A stretch of DNA of 64,000 bases, from NCBI GenBank assembly GCA_963733765.1, contig CAVTEI010000003.1, forward strand, positions 1,612,001 through 1,676,000, written 5' to 3'. Origin of the DNA: DATKAS01 sp963733765 (lineage in GTDB: Bacteria; Actinomycetota; Acidimicrobiia; Acidimicrobiales; DATKAS01). Made by a program: the position numbers and the translations under genes. Positions 42,192 to 51,226 of this stretch are shown one piece after another (position 1 is the stretch's first letter; the number at the start of each line of letters is the position of its first letter). The notes below the pieces were generated by a model. The model did not search any database. It worked only from the letters and a program-made list of their open reading frames with translations, and had not been told where the DNA came from.

Positions 42192-43153
42192 ATGGCGCGC
42201 CCGCTGTGGAACGGAAGCATCAGCTTTGGGCTGGTCACGATCCCCGTGAAGCTCTACAACGCGGTCTCCCGCAAGAACGTGTCGTTCAACCAGATCGACA
42301 CGCGGACGGGGAGCCGCATCAAGATGAAGAAGGTGTCGTCTGTCGACGGCACTGATGTGCCCGACGAGGCGATCGTCAAGGGCTATGAGCTGACCTCCGG
42401 CAACTACGTGCTGCTCACCGCCGAGGAGCTCGACGCGTTCGAGGCCCGTGCCTCCAAGGCGATCGAGATCGAGGAGTTCGTCGACCTCGACGAGATCGAT
42501 CCGATCTTCTACGACAGCGCCTATTACCTCGCGCCCGACAAGGCGACGGTGAAGCCCTATGCGTTGCTCATGCGCGCGATGCAGGCCACCAACAAGGTGG
42601 GCATCGCACGGTTCGTGATGCGGTCGAAGCAGTACGTCGCGGCGATCAGACCTCGCGACGGACATCTCGTGCTCTCGACGATGGTGTACGCCGACGAAGT
42701 CGTGGATCCGGTGTCGATCGGTGAGATCGAGGAGGCGGGCGAGGTCGAAGTCTCCGACCGCGAGCTCAACATGGCGCAGCAGCTGATCGAGTCGCTCGCC
42801 GCGTCGTTCGATCCCGAGCAGTTCACCGATACCTACCGCGAGCAGGTGCTGGGGCTCATCGAACGGAAGGCGGCGGGAGAAGAGGCGATCGAGGCGCCGG
42901 CGCCTGCCGCATCGACCCCCAAGGTCGTCGATCTGCTCGCCGCGCTCGAGGCGAGCGTGCGTGAGGCCAAGGCCGCGCGCTCGCGCCATCCGGCCACCGC
43001 GCCGACGCGGAGGGTGAGGCATCCGAAGCGGATGAGAAGCCGGTGAAGGCGGTCCGGGCGGCGAAGTCGTCAAAGGCGGCGAAGACGCCGTCGAAGACGA
43101 CCGCGAAGGCCGCGGAAAAGCCGGCCGCGACGCGCAAGCGCAAGTCCGCCTGA
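42192..43153 (+). CDS. ku: DNA end-joining protein Ku (frameshift in C-terminal tail)
   Basis: The bacterial Ku homodimer rings broken DNA ends and recruits LigD. The N-terminus RPLWNGSISFGLVTIPVKLY, then KGYELTSGNYVLLTAEELDA and the middle KQYVAAIRP are diagnostic. A frameshift near 42990 splits off the Lys/Ala-rich tail (EKPVKAVRAAKSSKAAK, ending RKRKSA*), which in mycobacterial Ku aids DNA binding; the uncorrected frame would end at 43046. The full length is about 320 aa. The LigD polymerase gene follows 13 bp later. Confidence 0.93.
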
Positions 43154-43166
43154 CCGATCGCGTCGG

Positions 43167-44072
43167 ATGGCGTCCGCCGGGGTCGAGGTCGAGATCGACG
43201 GGCGTCAGCTTCGTCTGAGCAACCTCGACAAGGTGCTCTACCCCGAAGCGGGGTTCACCAAGGGCGAGGTCATCGATTACTACACGCGGATCGCGCCGGC
43301 GATGTTGCCGCACATCCGCGAGAGGGCGCTCACGTTCAAGCGCTTCCCTGACGGCGTCGACGGAGGATCGTTCTTCGAGAAGCGATGCCCGAAGCACCGT
43401 CCTCCGTGGGTGCCGACGGCCGCCGGTCCCGGCGACAACAAGGGCACGATCCAGTACTGCGAGCTCGACGAGCGCCCCGCGCTCGTGTGGGCGGCGAACA
43501 TGGCCGCGCTCGAGCTGCACGCGCCCATGGCGCGGGCCGCCGACATCGAGACGCCGCGCGCGGTCGTCTTCGACCTCGATCCGGGCGCTCCCGCGACGAT
43601 CGTGGAGTGCGCGCGCATCGGCCTGCTCATCCACGACGTGCTCGAGAACCTGTCACTCGAGGTATGCGCCAAGACCTCGGGAAGCAAAGGGATGCAGCTC
43701 TACGTCCCGTTGAACACCCCGGCCACGCACGAGGGGGCCGGCGACTTCGCGCTCGCGGTCGGGCAGCTCATCGAGCGCGCTCACCCCAACGACGTCACAA
43801 CGACGATGGCCAAGGCGGTGCGAGGCGGGAAGGTGTTCATCGACTGGAGCCAGAACACGCGTCACAAGACGACGATCGCCCCCTACAGCATGCGGGCTCG
43901 TCCCCGTCCGACTGTGTCGACACCCGTCTCGTGGGACGAGGTGGAGGAGTGCGCGAGCGGACGCAACCCGTTGGTGTTCGAGGCCGCCGATGTGCTCGAA
44001 CGGGTGGACGATGTCGGGGACCTCTTTGCCCCCGTGCTCGAAGTCGAGCAACAGCTGCCGACGCCGTCCTGA
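43167..44072 (+). CDS. Stand-alone LigD polymerase domain (NHEJ primase-polymerase)
   Basis: A 301-aa archaeo-eukaryotic primase-type polymerase that fills gaps during end joining. Marks are LSNLDKVLYPEAGFTKGEVIDYY, RALTFKRFPDGVDGGSFFEKR, the catalytic pair in VFDLDPG, and KTSGSKGMQLYVPL. There is no ligase or nuclease domain attached, so the ligase must be encoded elsewhere, as in bacteria with split LigD. Adjacent Ku supports the role. Confidence 0.93.
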   Translation: MASAGVEVEIDGRQLRLSNLDKVLYPEAGFTKGEVIDYYTRIAPAMLPHIRERALTFKRFPDGVDGGSFFEKRCPKHRPPWVPTAAGPGDNKGTIQYCELDERPALVWAANMAALELHAPMARAADIETPRAVVFDLDPGAPATIVECARIGLLIHDVLENLSLEVCAKTSGSKGMQLYVPLNTPATHEGAGDFALAVGQLIERAHPNDVTTTMAKAVRGGKVFIDWSQNTRHKTTIAPYSMRARPRPTVSTPVSWDEVEECASGRNPLVFEAADVLERVDDVGDLFAPVLEVEQQLPTPS

Positions 44073-44089
44073 TCGCCAAGCACCACTCG

Positions 44090-45277
44090 CTAGTGCACGA
44101 CTCCCGCCGCACGCAGCTCGGCGACGCGCGCATCGTCGAAGCCGAGCTCGGCGAGCACCGCGTCGGTGTGCTCGCCCGGCATCGGAGCGGGCGAGCTCAC
44201 CCGTGCGGGTGTGGACCCGAACCGGGGCGCCGGGCGCACCTCGCGAAGACGGCCTGCGTGCGGATGGCTCGTCTCGACGAACAGCTCGTTGTGGGTGATC
44301 TGCGGATCACCGGGAAGGTCGTCGAGGCCAAGGATCGGTGCCGCGGGCACGTCGTGCTCGACGGCTCCTTGCAGGAAGTCGGCGACCGTCGTGCGGGCGG
44401 CGACCTCGATCATCGTGGGTGCGAGGTCGGCGAGGTTCGCCATCCTCAGCGGGAGAGTCGCAAATCGCGGGTCGTCGGCGACCTCGGGCCGTCCGATCGC
44501 GGCGCACAAGCCTCGGAACTCTGAGTCCGACAGCGCGGTCGCCGTCATGAATCCGTCGGCGAGGGGAGTGATCGAGTACCCGCTTGCGATCGTGGGGCTG
44601 CGCATCGCGTCGTCCTCGAGCAGGGTGCGATCCATGGCGGCGTCGGGCCACAGGAACGCGATCGCGGCGTCGAGCATCGCGAGCTCGATGTGCTGTCCAC
44701 CGGCGCCCCGCTCGCGGGCGAAGAGCGCAGCGGTGATCGCTTGGGCCGCGGTGTACGCAGTCACCTTGTCGCAGACGAGGTTGCGCAGCGCAGTCGGCAT
44801 ACCCGTTGCGGGATCGGTCTGAACGCCGGCCATGCCCGAGTAGGCCTGGATGACGTTGTCGTAGACGCGCCGGTTCGAGTACGGGCCTGTCGGCCCGAAG
44901 CCTGAGATCGATACATAGATGAGGCCGGGGTTTGCTGCCCGCAGGTCGTCGGGTCCGATGCCGAGTCGAACACAGGCTCCCGGCCGGAAGTTCTGCACGA
45001 ACACATCGGCAGTCGCCGCCATCGCCCTCAGGAGATTGACTCCCTCCGGATGCTTCAGGTCGATCGTGATGCCGCGCTTGCCGCGGTTGCATCCCGCGAA
45101 GAGACCGGTCATGCCGCCACGGGAAGAGCCGAGATAGCGCATCAGGTCGCCGAGTCCCGGCGACTCGACCTTGGTCACTTCGGCGCCCTGATCCGCGAGC
45201 AGCATCGTCGCGAGCGGGCCCGAGATCATCACCGAGAGGTCGATGACCTTCACGCCCTCCAGCGGTCCGTTGCCCAT
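44090..45277 (-). CDS. CaiB/BaiF-type CoA-transferase, second copy
   Basis: A 395-aa family III CoA-transferase, similar along its length to the one at 13.6 kb. Catalytic Asp170 is in NLVCDKVTA; LLADQGAEVTKVESPG, RGKRGITIDL and FVQNFRPGA are family blocks. The ATG at 45277 is chosen over 45301 because a -10 box sits 7 nt upstream of it. Acyl substrate unknown. Confidence 0.93.
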   Translation of the reverse strand: MGNGPLEGVKVIDLSVMISGPLATMLLADQGAEVTKVESPGLGDLMRYLGSSRGGMTGLFAGCNRGKRGITIDLKHPEGVNLLRAMAATADVFVQNFRPGACVRLGIGPDDLRAANPGLIYVSISGFGPTGPYSNRRVYDNVIQAYSGMAGVQTDPATGMPTALRNLVCDKVTAYTAAQAITAALFARERGAGGQHIELAMLDAAIAFLWPDAAMDRTLLEDDAMRSPTIASGYSITPLADGFMTATALSDSEFRGLCAAIGRPEVADDPRFATLPLRMANLADLAPTMIEVAARTTVADFLQGAVEHDVPAAPILGLDDLPGDPQITHNELFVETSHPHAGRLREVRPAPRFGSTPARVSSPAPMPGEHTDAVLAELGFDDARVAELRAAGVVH

Positions 45278-45284
45278 GGCTCGA

Positions 45285-45294
45285 ACCCTAGAGT
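45285..45294. promoter_or_regulatory. Overlapping divergent -10 boxes in a 22-bp intergenic gap
   Basis: ACCCTAGAGT serves both strands: TAGGGT (minus, 45290-45285) lies 7 nt before ATG 45277, and TAGAGT (plus, 45289-45294) lies 5 nt before ATG 45300. The two boxes share the TA at 45289-45290. Confidence 0.55.
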
Positions 45295-45299
45295 GCGCC

Positions 45300-45911
45300 A
45301 TGCCACGAGCGAGGCGGCGCTACGAGCTTCGAGGGGTTGTGTCGAGCGCGGGCTTCGAGTCCGGTGACCGATTCGTGATCGGCCATTGGCTTTCGTCGCC
45401 CATCGGACCGTTCACCGATCTGATGTGGGCGTCACCCGCGGGCGAGCGCGTGTTGCGTGTCCCGTCCGAGCGCGCGTTGCGCTTCGTATCGGGCATCTAC
45501 GCGTTTGACCGAGCCGAGATCACCTCGGTGACGGCAACCGTGACCACTTCGTCGATCGAGATCTGCGCCGGCGACACCGAGGTCCGGCTCGCCGCGGGCC
45601 GCGCCCGCCCGATCCCGTTCAGCTCGGTGCCGGGTTTCACACGCTGGGTCCAGGATCCGATCGCCCGGCTCACGATGGGGGTTCGGACCTACGGAGTGAG
45701 CCCGACCGGCGTGCGCGAGTGGTACCGGTCGTACGTCTACCGGCGCGTGCACACAGCGACGGGACGGGTGGACGGGACCGAGCTCGGCGCGCTCGCGCCC
45801 CGGGTGGATCCACCCGTGCACTTCGGCTTCAGCGAACCGCCGCGCCGGCCATCGATGGTGTGGCTGCGGCCCCTGCTCGAGTATCCGACCGACCATTCGG
45901 GTCCGGTTTGA
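45300..45911 (+). CDS. Conserved-looking hypothetical protein
   Basis: A 203-aa protein rich in beta strands (RYELRGVVSSAGFESGDRFV, DLMWASPAGERVLRVPS, EITSVTATVTTSSIEI) with a conserved-looking aromatic end (YRSYVYRRVHTATG). No signal peptide, membrane helix or known motif. The last 83 bp overlap the 3' end of copA on the other strand. Confidence 0.7.
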   Translation: MPRARRRYELRGVVSSAGFESGDRFVIGHWLSSPIGPFTDLMWASPAGERVLRVPSERALRFVSGIYAFDRAEITSVTATVTTSSIEICAGDTEVRLAAGRARPIPFSSVPGFTRWVQDPIARLTMGVRTYGVSPTGVREWYRSYVYRRVHTATGRVDGTELGALAPRVDPPVHFGFSEPPRRPSMVWLRPLLEYPTDHSGPV

Positions 45912-48060
45912 AACGAAACAGCCGCAGGCTGTTCGAGACCACGAACAGGCTGGAGAGCGCCATCGCCGCGCTCGCGATCATCGGATCGAGCAGCCCGGCG
46001 GCCGCGAGCGGGATCGCCAGCACGTTGTAAGCGAATGCCCAGAAGAGGTTGCCCTTGATCGTGGCCAGCGTGCGACGCGACAAGCGAATCGCGTCGGCGA
46101 CGGCCGCGAGATCGGGACGGACGATGGTGATGTCGCTGGCCTCGATCGCGACATCGGTGCCGGTGCCCATGGCGATACCGAGGTCGGCCTGCGCGAGCGC
46201 GGCTGCGTCATTGACGCCGTCGCCGACCATCGCGACCACGCGGCCTCGTTGCTGGAGGCGCGTGACGGCGTCGACCTTGTCCTCGGGGAGCACTTCGGCG
46301 AACACGTCGTCGGCCTGAAGACCGAGCTGTGTGGCCACTGCCGTCGCCGTGGCCCGGTTGTCGCCCGTGAGCAGAAGGACCTTCAGACCCATCGAGCGCA
46401 GGTGGGCGACCGCGTCGACGCTGGTCGGACGGATCACGTCGGCGACGACCAGAGCCGCCCGAACCTGGCTGTCCCATGCGGCCACGACGACCGTGCGGCC
46501 GAGCGCCTCGGCGCTGTTGACGGCATCACTGATGGTCGGCGGGAGGGTCAGTCCGCGCGCGGTGAACAGAGCAGGCCGGCCGGCGAGGATCTTCCGACCT
46601 TCCACGATGCCTTCAACCCCGAGGCCCGCGTGATTGACGAACGAGTCGACCTCGGGCAGTGGTGACGCAGTCGCCGCCGCCGTCGAGATGGCGCGCGCGA
46701 TGGGATGCTCGGACGCAGCCTCGAGAGCGCCGACGAGCCGAAGCGCGTCGCGCTCGTTTCCCGCTGCGGCGATCACGTCGGTGAGGGTCATGGCGCCGCT
46801 CGTCACGGTGCCGGTCTTGTCGAGCACGACCGTGTCGACCCGGCGCGTCGACTCGAGCACTTCTGGGCCCTTGATCAGGATGCCGAGCTGCGCGCCACGG
46901 CCCGTGCCGACGAGCAACGCGGTAGGCGTCGCCAAGCCGAGAGCACACGGGCAGGCGACGATGAGCACCGCGACGGCGGCGGTGAGCGCGTCGTCGACGT
47001 CACCGCTGATGACGAGCCACGACACAAGTGTGATCGCCGCGATGCCGATGACGATCGGGACAAAGATCGACGACACGCGGTCGACGAGGCGTTGCATGGG
47101 CGCCTTGCCAGACTGCGCGTGCTCGACGAGCCGGCCAATCTGAGCGAGCGCGGTCTCCGAGCCGACGCGGGTCGCCCGCACCACGAGCCGGCCGCCCGCG
47201 TTGATCGTTGCGCCGGTCACAGGGGACCCGGGGCCCACCTCGACCGGCAGGCTCTCTCCGGTCAGGAGCGACGCGTCGACCGCCGACGTGCCCATGACGA
47301 CGGTGCCGTCTGTGGCGATCTTCTCGCCGGGCCGAACCACGAACTCGTCACCGACACGCAGCGCGTCGATGGGAACCTCGCGCTCATGCCCGTCAGCGTC
47401 CAGGACAGCGGCGGACTTTGCACCGAGCTCGAGCAGCGCTCGCAGCGCCGAGCCCGCGCGCTGCTTGGCGCGCGCCTCGAGAAGCCGCCCGAGGAGCACC
47501 AGCACCGTGACCACTGCCGCGACCTCGAAGTACACCTCGCTGTCACCATCGGTGAGCAGGACTGCAAGGGACCACAGGTAGGCGGCGGCGACGCCGAGCG
47601 AGATCAGCGTGTCCATCGTCGTGGCCCGGTGGCGCAGGTTGATCCACGTCGCGCGATGGATGGGCCACGCCCCCCAGGTGACGACGGGGGTCGCGAGGAC
47701 GAGCGAAATCCACTCCCACGAACGTCCCTCGAACGCGGGAACCATCCCGAACACGAGAACCGGTAGCGCGAGGAGGGCGGACACCACGACGCGGGTCCGC
47801 AGCGAAGCGATGCCGCGGTCGTCGAGGTCCTCGTGATGGTGAGCGTGGGCGGACGGCATCGACGCGCCGTAGCCGATCGACTCGACGGCGGCGACGAGGT
47901 CGGCCGGCGCGACCTCGTCGGGATCGAAGTCGACGGCGGCCGTCTCCGTCGCGAGGTTGACCGTGGCGGACACGCCCTCGATCCCGTTGAGCTTCTTCTC
48001 GACCCGCGCCGCGCACGACGCGCACGTCATGCCCGTGATCGGCAGCTGGACCTGCTCCAT
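45829..48060 (-). CDS. copA: Copper-translocating P1B-type ATPase
   Basis: A 743-aa pump that exports Cu(I). The N-terminal metal-binding domain has GMTCASC (9-15), then a His-rich patch (HAHHHED). The membrane ion site is CPC in VACPCALGLATPTA, the actuator is TGES, the phosphorylation site is DKTGT, the P1B marker SEHP is present and the hinge is GDGVND. The CPC set and the upstream csoR indicate copper. It starts 2 bp after the csoR stop. The C-terminal ~25 residues run past the normal end into the convergent gene. Confidence 0.95.
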   Translation of the reverse strand: MEQVQLPITGMTCASCAARVEKKLNGIEGVSATVNLATETAAVDFDPDEVAPADLVAAVESIGYGASMPSAHAHHHEDLDDRGIASLRTRVVVSALLALPVLVFGMVPAFEGRSWEWISLVLATPVVTWGAWPIHRATWINLRHRATTMDTLISLGVAAAYLWSLAVLLTDGDSEVYFEVAAVVTVLVLLGRLLEARAKQRAGSALRALLELGAKSAAVLDADGHEREVPIDALRVGDEFVVRPGEKIATDGTVVMGTSAVDASLLTGESLPVEVGPGSPVTGATINAGGRLVVRATRVGSETALAQIGRLVEHAQSGKAPMQRLVDRVSSIFVPIVIGIAAITLVSWLVISGDVDDALTAAVAVLIVACPCALGLATPTALLVGTGRGAQLGILIKGPEVLESTRRVDTVVLDKTGTVTSGAMTLTDVIAAAGNERDALRLVGALEAASEHPIARAISTAAATASPLPEVDSFVNHAGLGVEGIVEGRKILAGRPALFTARGLTLPPTISDAVNSAEALGRTVVVAAWDSQVRAALVVADVIRPTSVDAVAHLRSMGLKVLLLTGDNRATATAVATQLGLQADDVFAEVLPEDKVDAVTRLQQRGRVVAMVGDGVNDAAALAQADLGIAMGTGTDVAIEASDITIVRPDLAAVADAIRLSRRTLATIKGNLFWAFAYNVLAIPLAAAGLLDPMIASAAMALSSLFVVSNSLRLFRFKPDPNGRSDTRAGAAATPSMAGAAVR

Positions 48061-48062
48061 CG

Positions 48063-48347
48063 TCAGGACCTGACGAGTCGCTCGATCGCCCGGCTCGCCT
48101 CGGTGACGAGGCGTTCCGCCTCCGCCGCGTCGTCGGATCGGGTCGCGTCGGCGACGCAGTGGCGCAGATGGGCGTCGAGCAGCTCGACGGCCATGCTTTG
48201 GAGGGCGCGCGTGGTGGCCGAAACCTGTGTGAGGACGTCGATGCAGTACACGTCCTCGTCGACCATCCGTTGCAGTCCGCGGACCTGGCCCTCGATGCGC
48301 CGCAGCCGCTTGAGGACGTCTTCTTTGGTGTCCGAGTAACCAGCCAT
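48063..48347 (-). CDS. csoR: Copper-sensing transcriptional repressor CsoR
   Basis: A 94-aa all-helical repressor released from DNA by Cu(I). The copper ligands Cys35, His60 and Cys64 match the C-H-C set of mycobacterial CsoR almost residue for residue, and LKRLRRIEGQVRGLQRM is the family signature. It precedes copA, and its operator lies directly upstream, so it should autoregulate the two-gene operon. Confidence 0.95.
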   Translation of the reverse strand: MAGYSDTKEDVLKRLRRIEGQVRGLQRMVDEDVYCIDVLTQVSATTRALQSMAVELLDAHLRHCVADATRSDDAAEAERLVTEASRAIERLVRS

Positions 48348-48350
48348 AGA

Positions 48351-48369
48351 GATACCCTACCGGGGTATC
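48351..48369. promoter_or_regulatory. CsoR operator overlapping the csoR -10 box
   Basis: GATACCC-TACCG-GGGTATC is a CsoR-type G/C-tract palindrome. On the minus strand TAGGGT (48359-48354) inside it is a -10 box 6 nt before the csoR ATG, so bound CsoR would block RNA polymerase directly. Confidence 0.75.
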
Positions 48370-48386
48370 GTGCTGGATGCTCGGAC

Positions 48387-48764
48387 CTACCCGGCGTTCT
48401 GCCAGAGGCCCATGAGGTTGCCCTCGCTGTCCTTGAAGTAGGCGGCGAACCCCATGTCGCCGACCGCGAGCTTCTCGCCGACGGCGCTGCCACCGTTCTT
48501 TTCGATGGCGATGATGGCGGAGTCGATGTCGTCGACACCCAGCGTGAGCACCGGACTGTTGACCGGTGCCTCCCGCTGCATCATGCCGCCGCCGATGTAG
48601 CCGGGCTCGGACGGCATTCCCTCATCGCTCGTGGGGCCGGTCGAGACCATGGTGTAGTTCATCTCCGGCATCGGCTGGATCTGCCAGTCGAACACGTCTC
48701 GATAGAAGTTGCGGGCGCGATCGGCGTCATCGAACGGGATCTCGAAGTGCACTACTCGACCCAT
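48387..48764 (-). CDS. VOC-family (glyoxalase-like) protein
   Basis: A 125-aa vicinal-oxygen-chelate protein (GRVVHFEIPFDDADRARNFY, GFAAYFKDSEGNLMGLW). It has the usual paired beta-alpha-beta-beta-beta modules; metal residues are not all obvious. The ATG at 48764 follows GAGGT and fits the family start. A TACGAT on the minus strand at 48810-48805 may be its -10 box with a ~40-nt leader. Substrate unknown. Confidence 0.87.
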   Translation of the reverse strand: MGRVVHFEIPFDDADRARNFYRDVFDWQIQPMPEMNYTMVSTGPTSDEGMPSEPGYIGGGMMQREAPVNSPVLTLGVDDIDSAIIAIEKNGGSAVGEKLAVGDMGFAAYFKDSEGNLMGLWQNAG

Positions 48765-48837
48765 TTGGGACCTCGCTTCCTGTTCTCGTGCGGCGGGGCC
48801 CACCATCGTAGGTACATCGGCTCGGCCGAAGTCTCGC

Positions 48838-48843
48838 TACATT
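48838..48843 (+). promoter_or_regulatory. -10 box for the flippase gene
   Basis: TACATT lies 6 nt before GTG 48850, favouring that start over ATG 48880. Confidence 0.45.
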
Positions 48844-48849
48844 TCCCCG

Positions 48850-50182
48850 GTGCCCGTTAGGCGTGCCTACCAACTCACGATGGGCGGGCCGACGTTGCGC
48901 GGCCCGATCGCCGCAAGCGTGGCGGGCAAGACCGTGGAGATGGCGACCCTGATCCTGCTGGCCACACTGGTGCCGCGTGCTCTCGGCCCGTCCGACTACG
49001 GCCGATTCGCGGTCGCCCTGACGATCGTCACGCTGGGGTCGCTCGCGCTGACTCTCGGCGGGCCTGCACTGGTGACCCGCTACGTCCCCGGGGTACCGCC
49101 CGACGAGCAGATCCCGCTGGCCCGCGCCCTCGGTGTGCGGTTGGCGCGCGAGGCCGGCTTCCAGATCTGCGTCCTTGGCGCGATTGCCGCGTTGGTCGTC
49201 GTCGCGTTCGGTGTTCGAGTCCCGTGGCCGGATGCGATTGCCGTCAGCGCGGGGCTGATCCTGAACGTCGGCGCCACGATCGCACTGCTCGTGGCGCTCG
49301 GTCTCGGTCGGGCCGCAGCGTGGAGCGCGCGGTACCCGATCCAGAACCTCGTGCTCATCGCCCTCGTGCTCGTTCTCCACCCGGTAGCCGGATCGGCCGG
49401 CGCGCTCGCCGCGATCACCCTGTCGGCCTTGATGGCGGTGGTGTTCGCCGCCGTCGTGTCTGCGCCGGTGCTCGTCGCGGACGTGCCCGCCCCCCTGCCC
49501 GTTCCCGGGGGCGCGGTGCGGTTCGGCCGTCTGCAGACGGTGGGTGCCGCGTCTGACGCAGGTGACGCATCGCGGAGGCGTCGTCGTGGTTGCCCTCCTC
49601 GCCGGTTCGCAGCGAGAGACGGGCTACGCGGCTCTCGCGGTCGGCATCGCTGTCGGCGTCAGCTACGCCATCATCCAGATCTTCACGGTCTCGCTCCCTG
49701 CGGTGCTCACATCCGACGCTGAACCCGAGCGGGAGCTCACCCGCATCGCCGAAGGTGTGCTCGCCGTCGTCGTTCCCGTCGCCCTGATCGCGGCCCTGCT
49801 GCTCGATCGGCTCGTCCCCGCGGTCTTCGGCTCGGACTACGCGGGAGCGTCGCCGGCGTTCGGTCCTGCTGTCGCGCTGGTCGTGCTCGCCCCTCTCACC
49901 GCGCTCGTGGCAAACATCGCGTCGGTGCGCCTTCGCCCGGAGGTCGCGACGATGAGCGGAGCCGTGTCCCTCGTTGTGTTCGTGCTTGTCGCGCTCGTGG
50001 CCGTCGGGCGGTGGGGAGCGACGGGTGCGATCTCGGCCACGCTCGCGGGAGTCGCGGCCGGAACCATGGTCTCGGTTGCGATGGTGCGCGGCGACGCCAC
50101 ATCCCCTGGTGTCCGAACGCGCACCGTTGTGCTGTCGTTCGCCGCGGCCGTCGCGGTGCTCGTCGTCGCCGCGGTGGCGTGA
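48850..50182 (+). CDS. Oligosaccharide flippase / polysaccharide biosynthesis membrane protein (frameshifted)
   Basis: A ~440-aa MOP-superfamily protein with about 12 helices that would move lipid-linked sugars across the membrane. The N-terminal frame includes KTVEMATLILLATLVPRALGPSDYG, the usual Wzx-like opening. An extra T at about 49552 breaks it at RLQTVGAA / LTQVTHRGG; the second frame continues (AALAVGIAVGVSYAIIQIF) to the stop, which overlaps the glycosyltransferase start (TGATG). It is the first gene of a surface-glycan cluster. Confidence 0.85.
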
Positions 50183-51226
50183 TGGCGGACGCCCCCGCCG
50201 CATCGGTGGTGATCCCGACCCGCGATCGTCTCGACCAGCTGGCGGAATGCCTCTCGGCCCTCGAGCTGCAGACCGCATCGTCGTTCGAAGTGATCGTCGT
50301 CGACGACGCATCGCGCGATGACGCCGGAGTCGCGACGGTCGGTATCGCGCTTTCCGCGGGCTCGGTTGCTGCGTGGGGAGGGGAGGGGTCCGGCCGTGGC
50401 GCGAAACCTCGGAGCGTCGGCCGCGTCGGCGGACGTGTTGTGCTTCACCGACGACGACTGCGAGCCGTCGCCGGACTGGATCGAGACGCTCGTGCGCGAG
50501 ATCGAGCGAGGCGCCGACGCCGTTGCCGGACGCACGCTGAGCGCTCGTCGCGACGATCCCTTCGCAGAGGCGTCGCAGACGATCACCAACCATGTGATGG
50601 ACGCCTCTGCCGATGGAAACGGCAACGTCACGTTTGCGCCGACCTGCAACATCGCGTGCCGTACCGAGGTGTTCCGCCGCGCAGCATTCGACGAGGCGTA
50701 CCCACTCGCCGCGGGCGAAGACCGCGAATGGTGTGAGCGCCTCCGTGATCGCGGTGTCGCGTTGGTCTTCGCTCCCGAGGCTCGCGTGCTGCACGATCAG
50801 CGCCTCACGCTGCAGCGCTACTGGAACCAGCACGAGCGCTATGGCCGGGGTGCCTCACGATGGCACCGGTCTCGACCGCCGGGTGAGCGGTTGCAGCCGC
50901 TGCGCTTCTATGCGGCGCTGCTCGCGAAGGGTTTCTCGAAGGGACCGGCGATTGGGGCGCTCGTCGTCCTCGCCCAACTCGCGACGCTCGCCGGGATCAC
51001 GCACGAAATGCTCGAGGCTGGCTGGTCGCGTCGAGCGCGCGAGGAGCGGTTCACCCGTCATGTGACCGACGTCGAGACCGCCGAGCGCCGCGACGGTCGC
51101 GGCGATGTCCTCGAGACGAGGCGGACGGCTGGTCTCCACGGGTCGCGACGAGCCGGGGATCACGAGCGCCCACGCATCGCCTTCGGTGTGGTTGCCCGAT
51201 CGGCCGCTCCCGACGCCGCGCCGTGA
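50182..51226 (+). CDS. GT2-family glycosyltransferase (frameshifted)
   Basis: A GT-A fold enzyme. The first frame gives ASVVIPTRDRLDQLAECL and VVDDASRDD (nucleotide-sugar aspartates). An extra T at about 50389 breaks the frame at GEG / GPAVARNLGAS; the second frame carries the DxD-like FTDDDCEPSPDW and the acceptor-side EDREWCERLRDRG. True family similarity ends near 51060 (AGITHEMLEAG); the last ~55 codons are antisense to the phosphodiesterase gene and may not be native. It probably acts with the flippase on the same glycan. Confidence 0.85.

Noticed and set aside
43020..43153. Separate small Lys/Ala-rich protein after ku
   Set aside because: It is the normal basic C-terminal tail of Ku, displaced by a frameshift near 42990.
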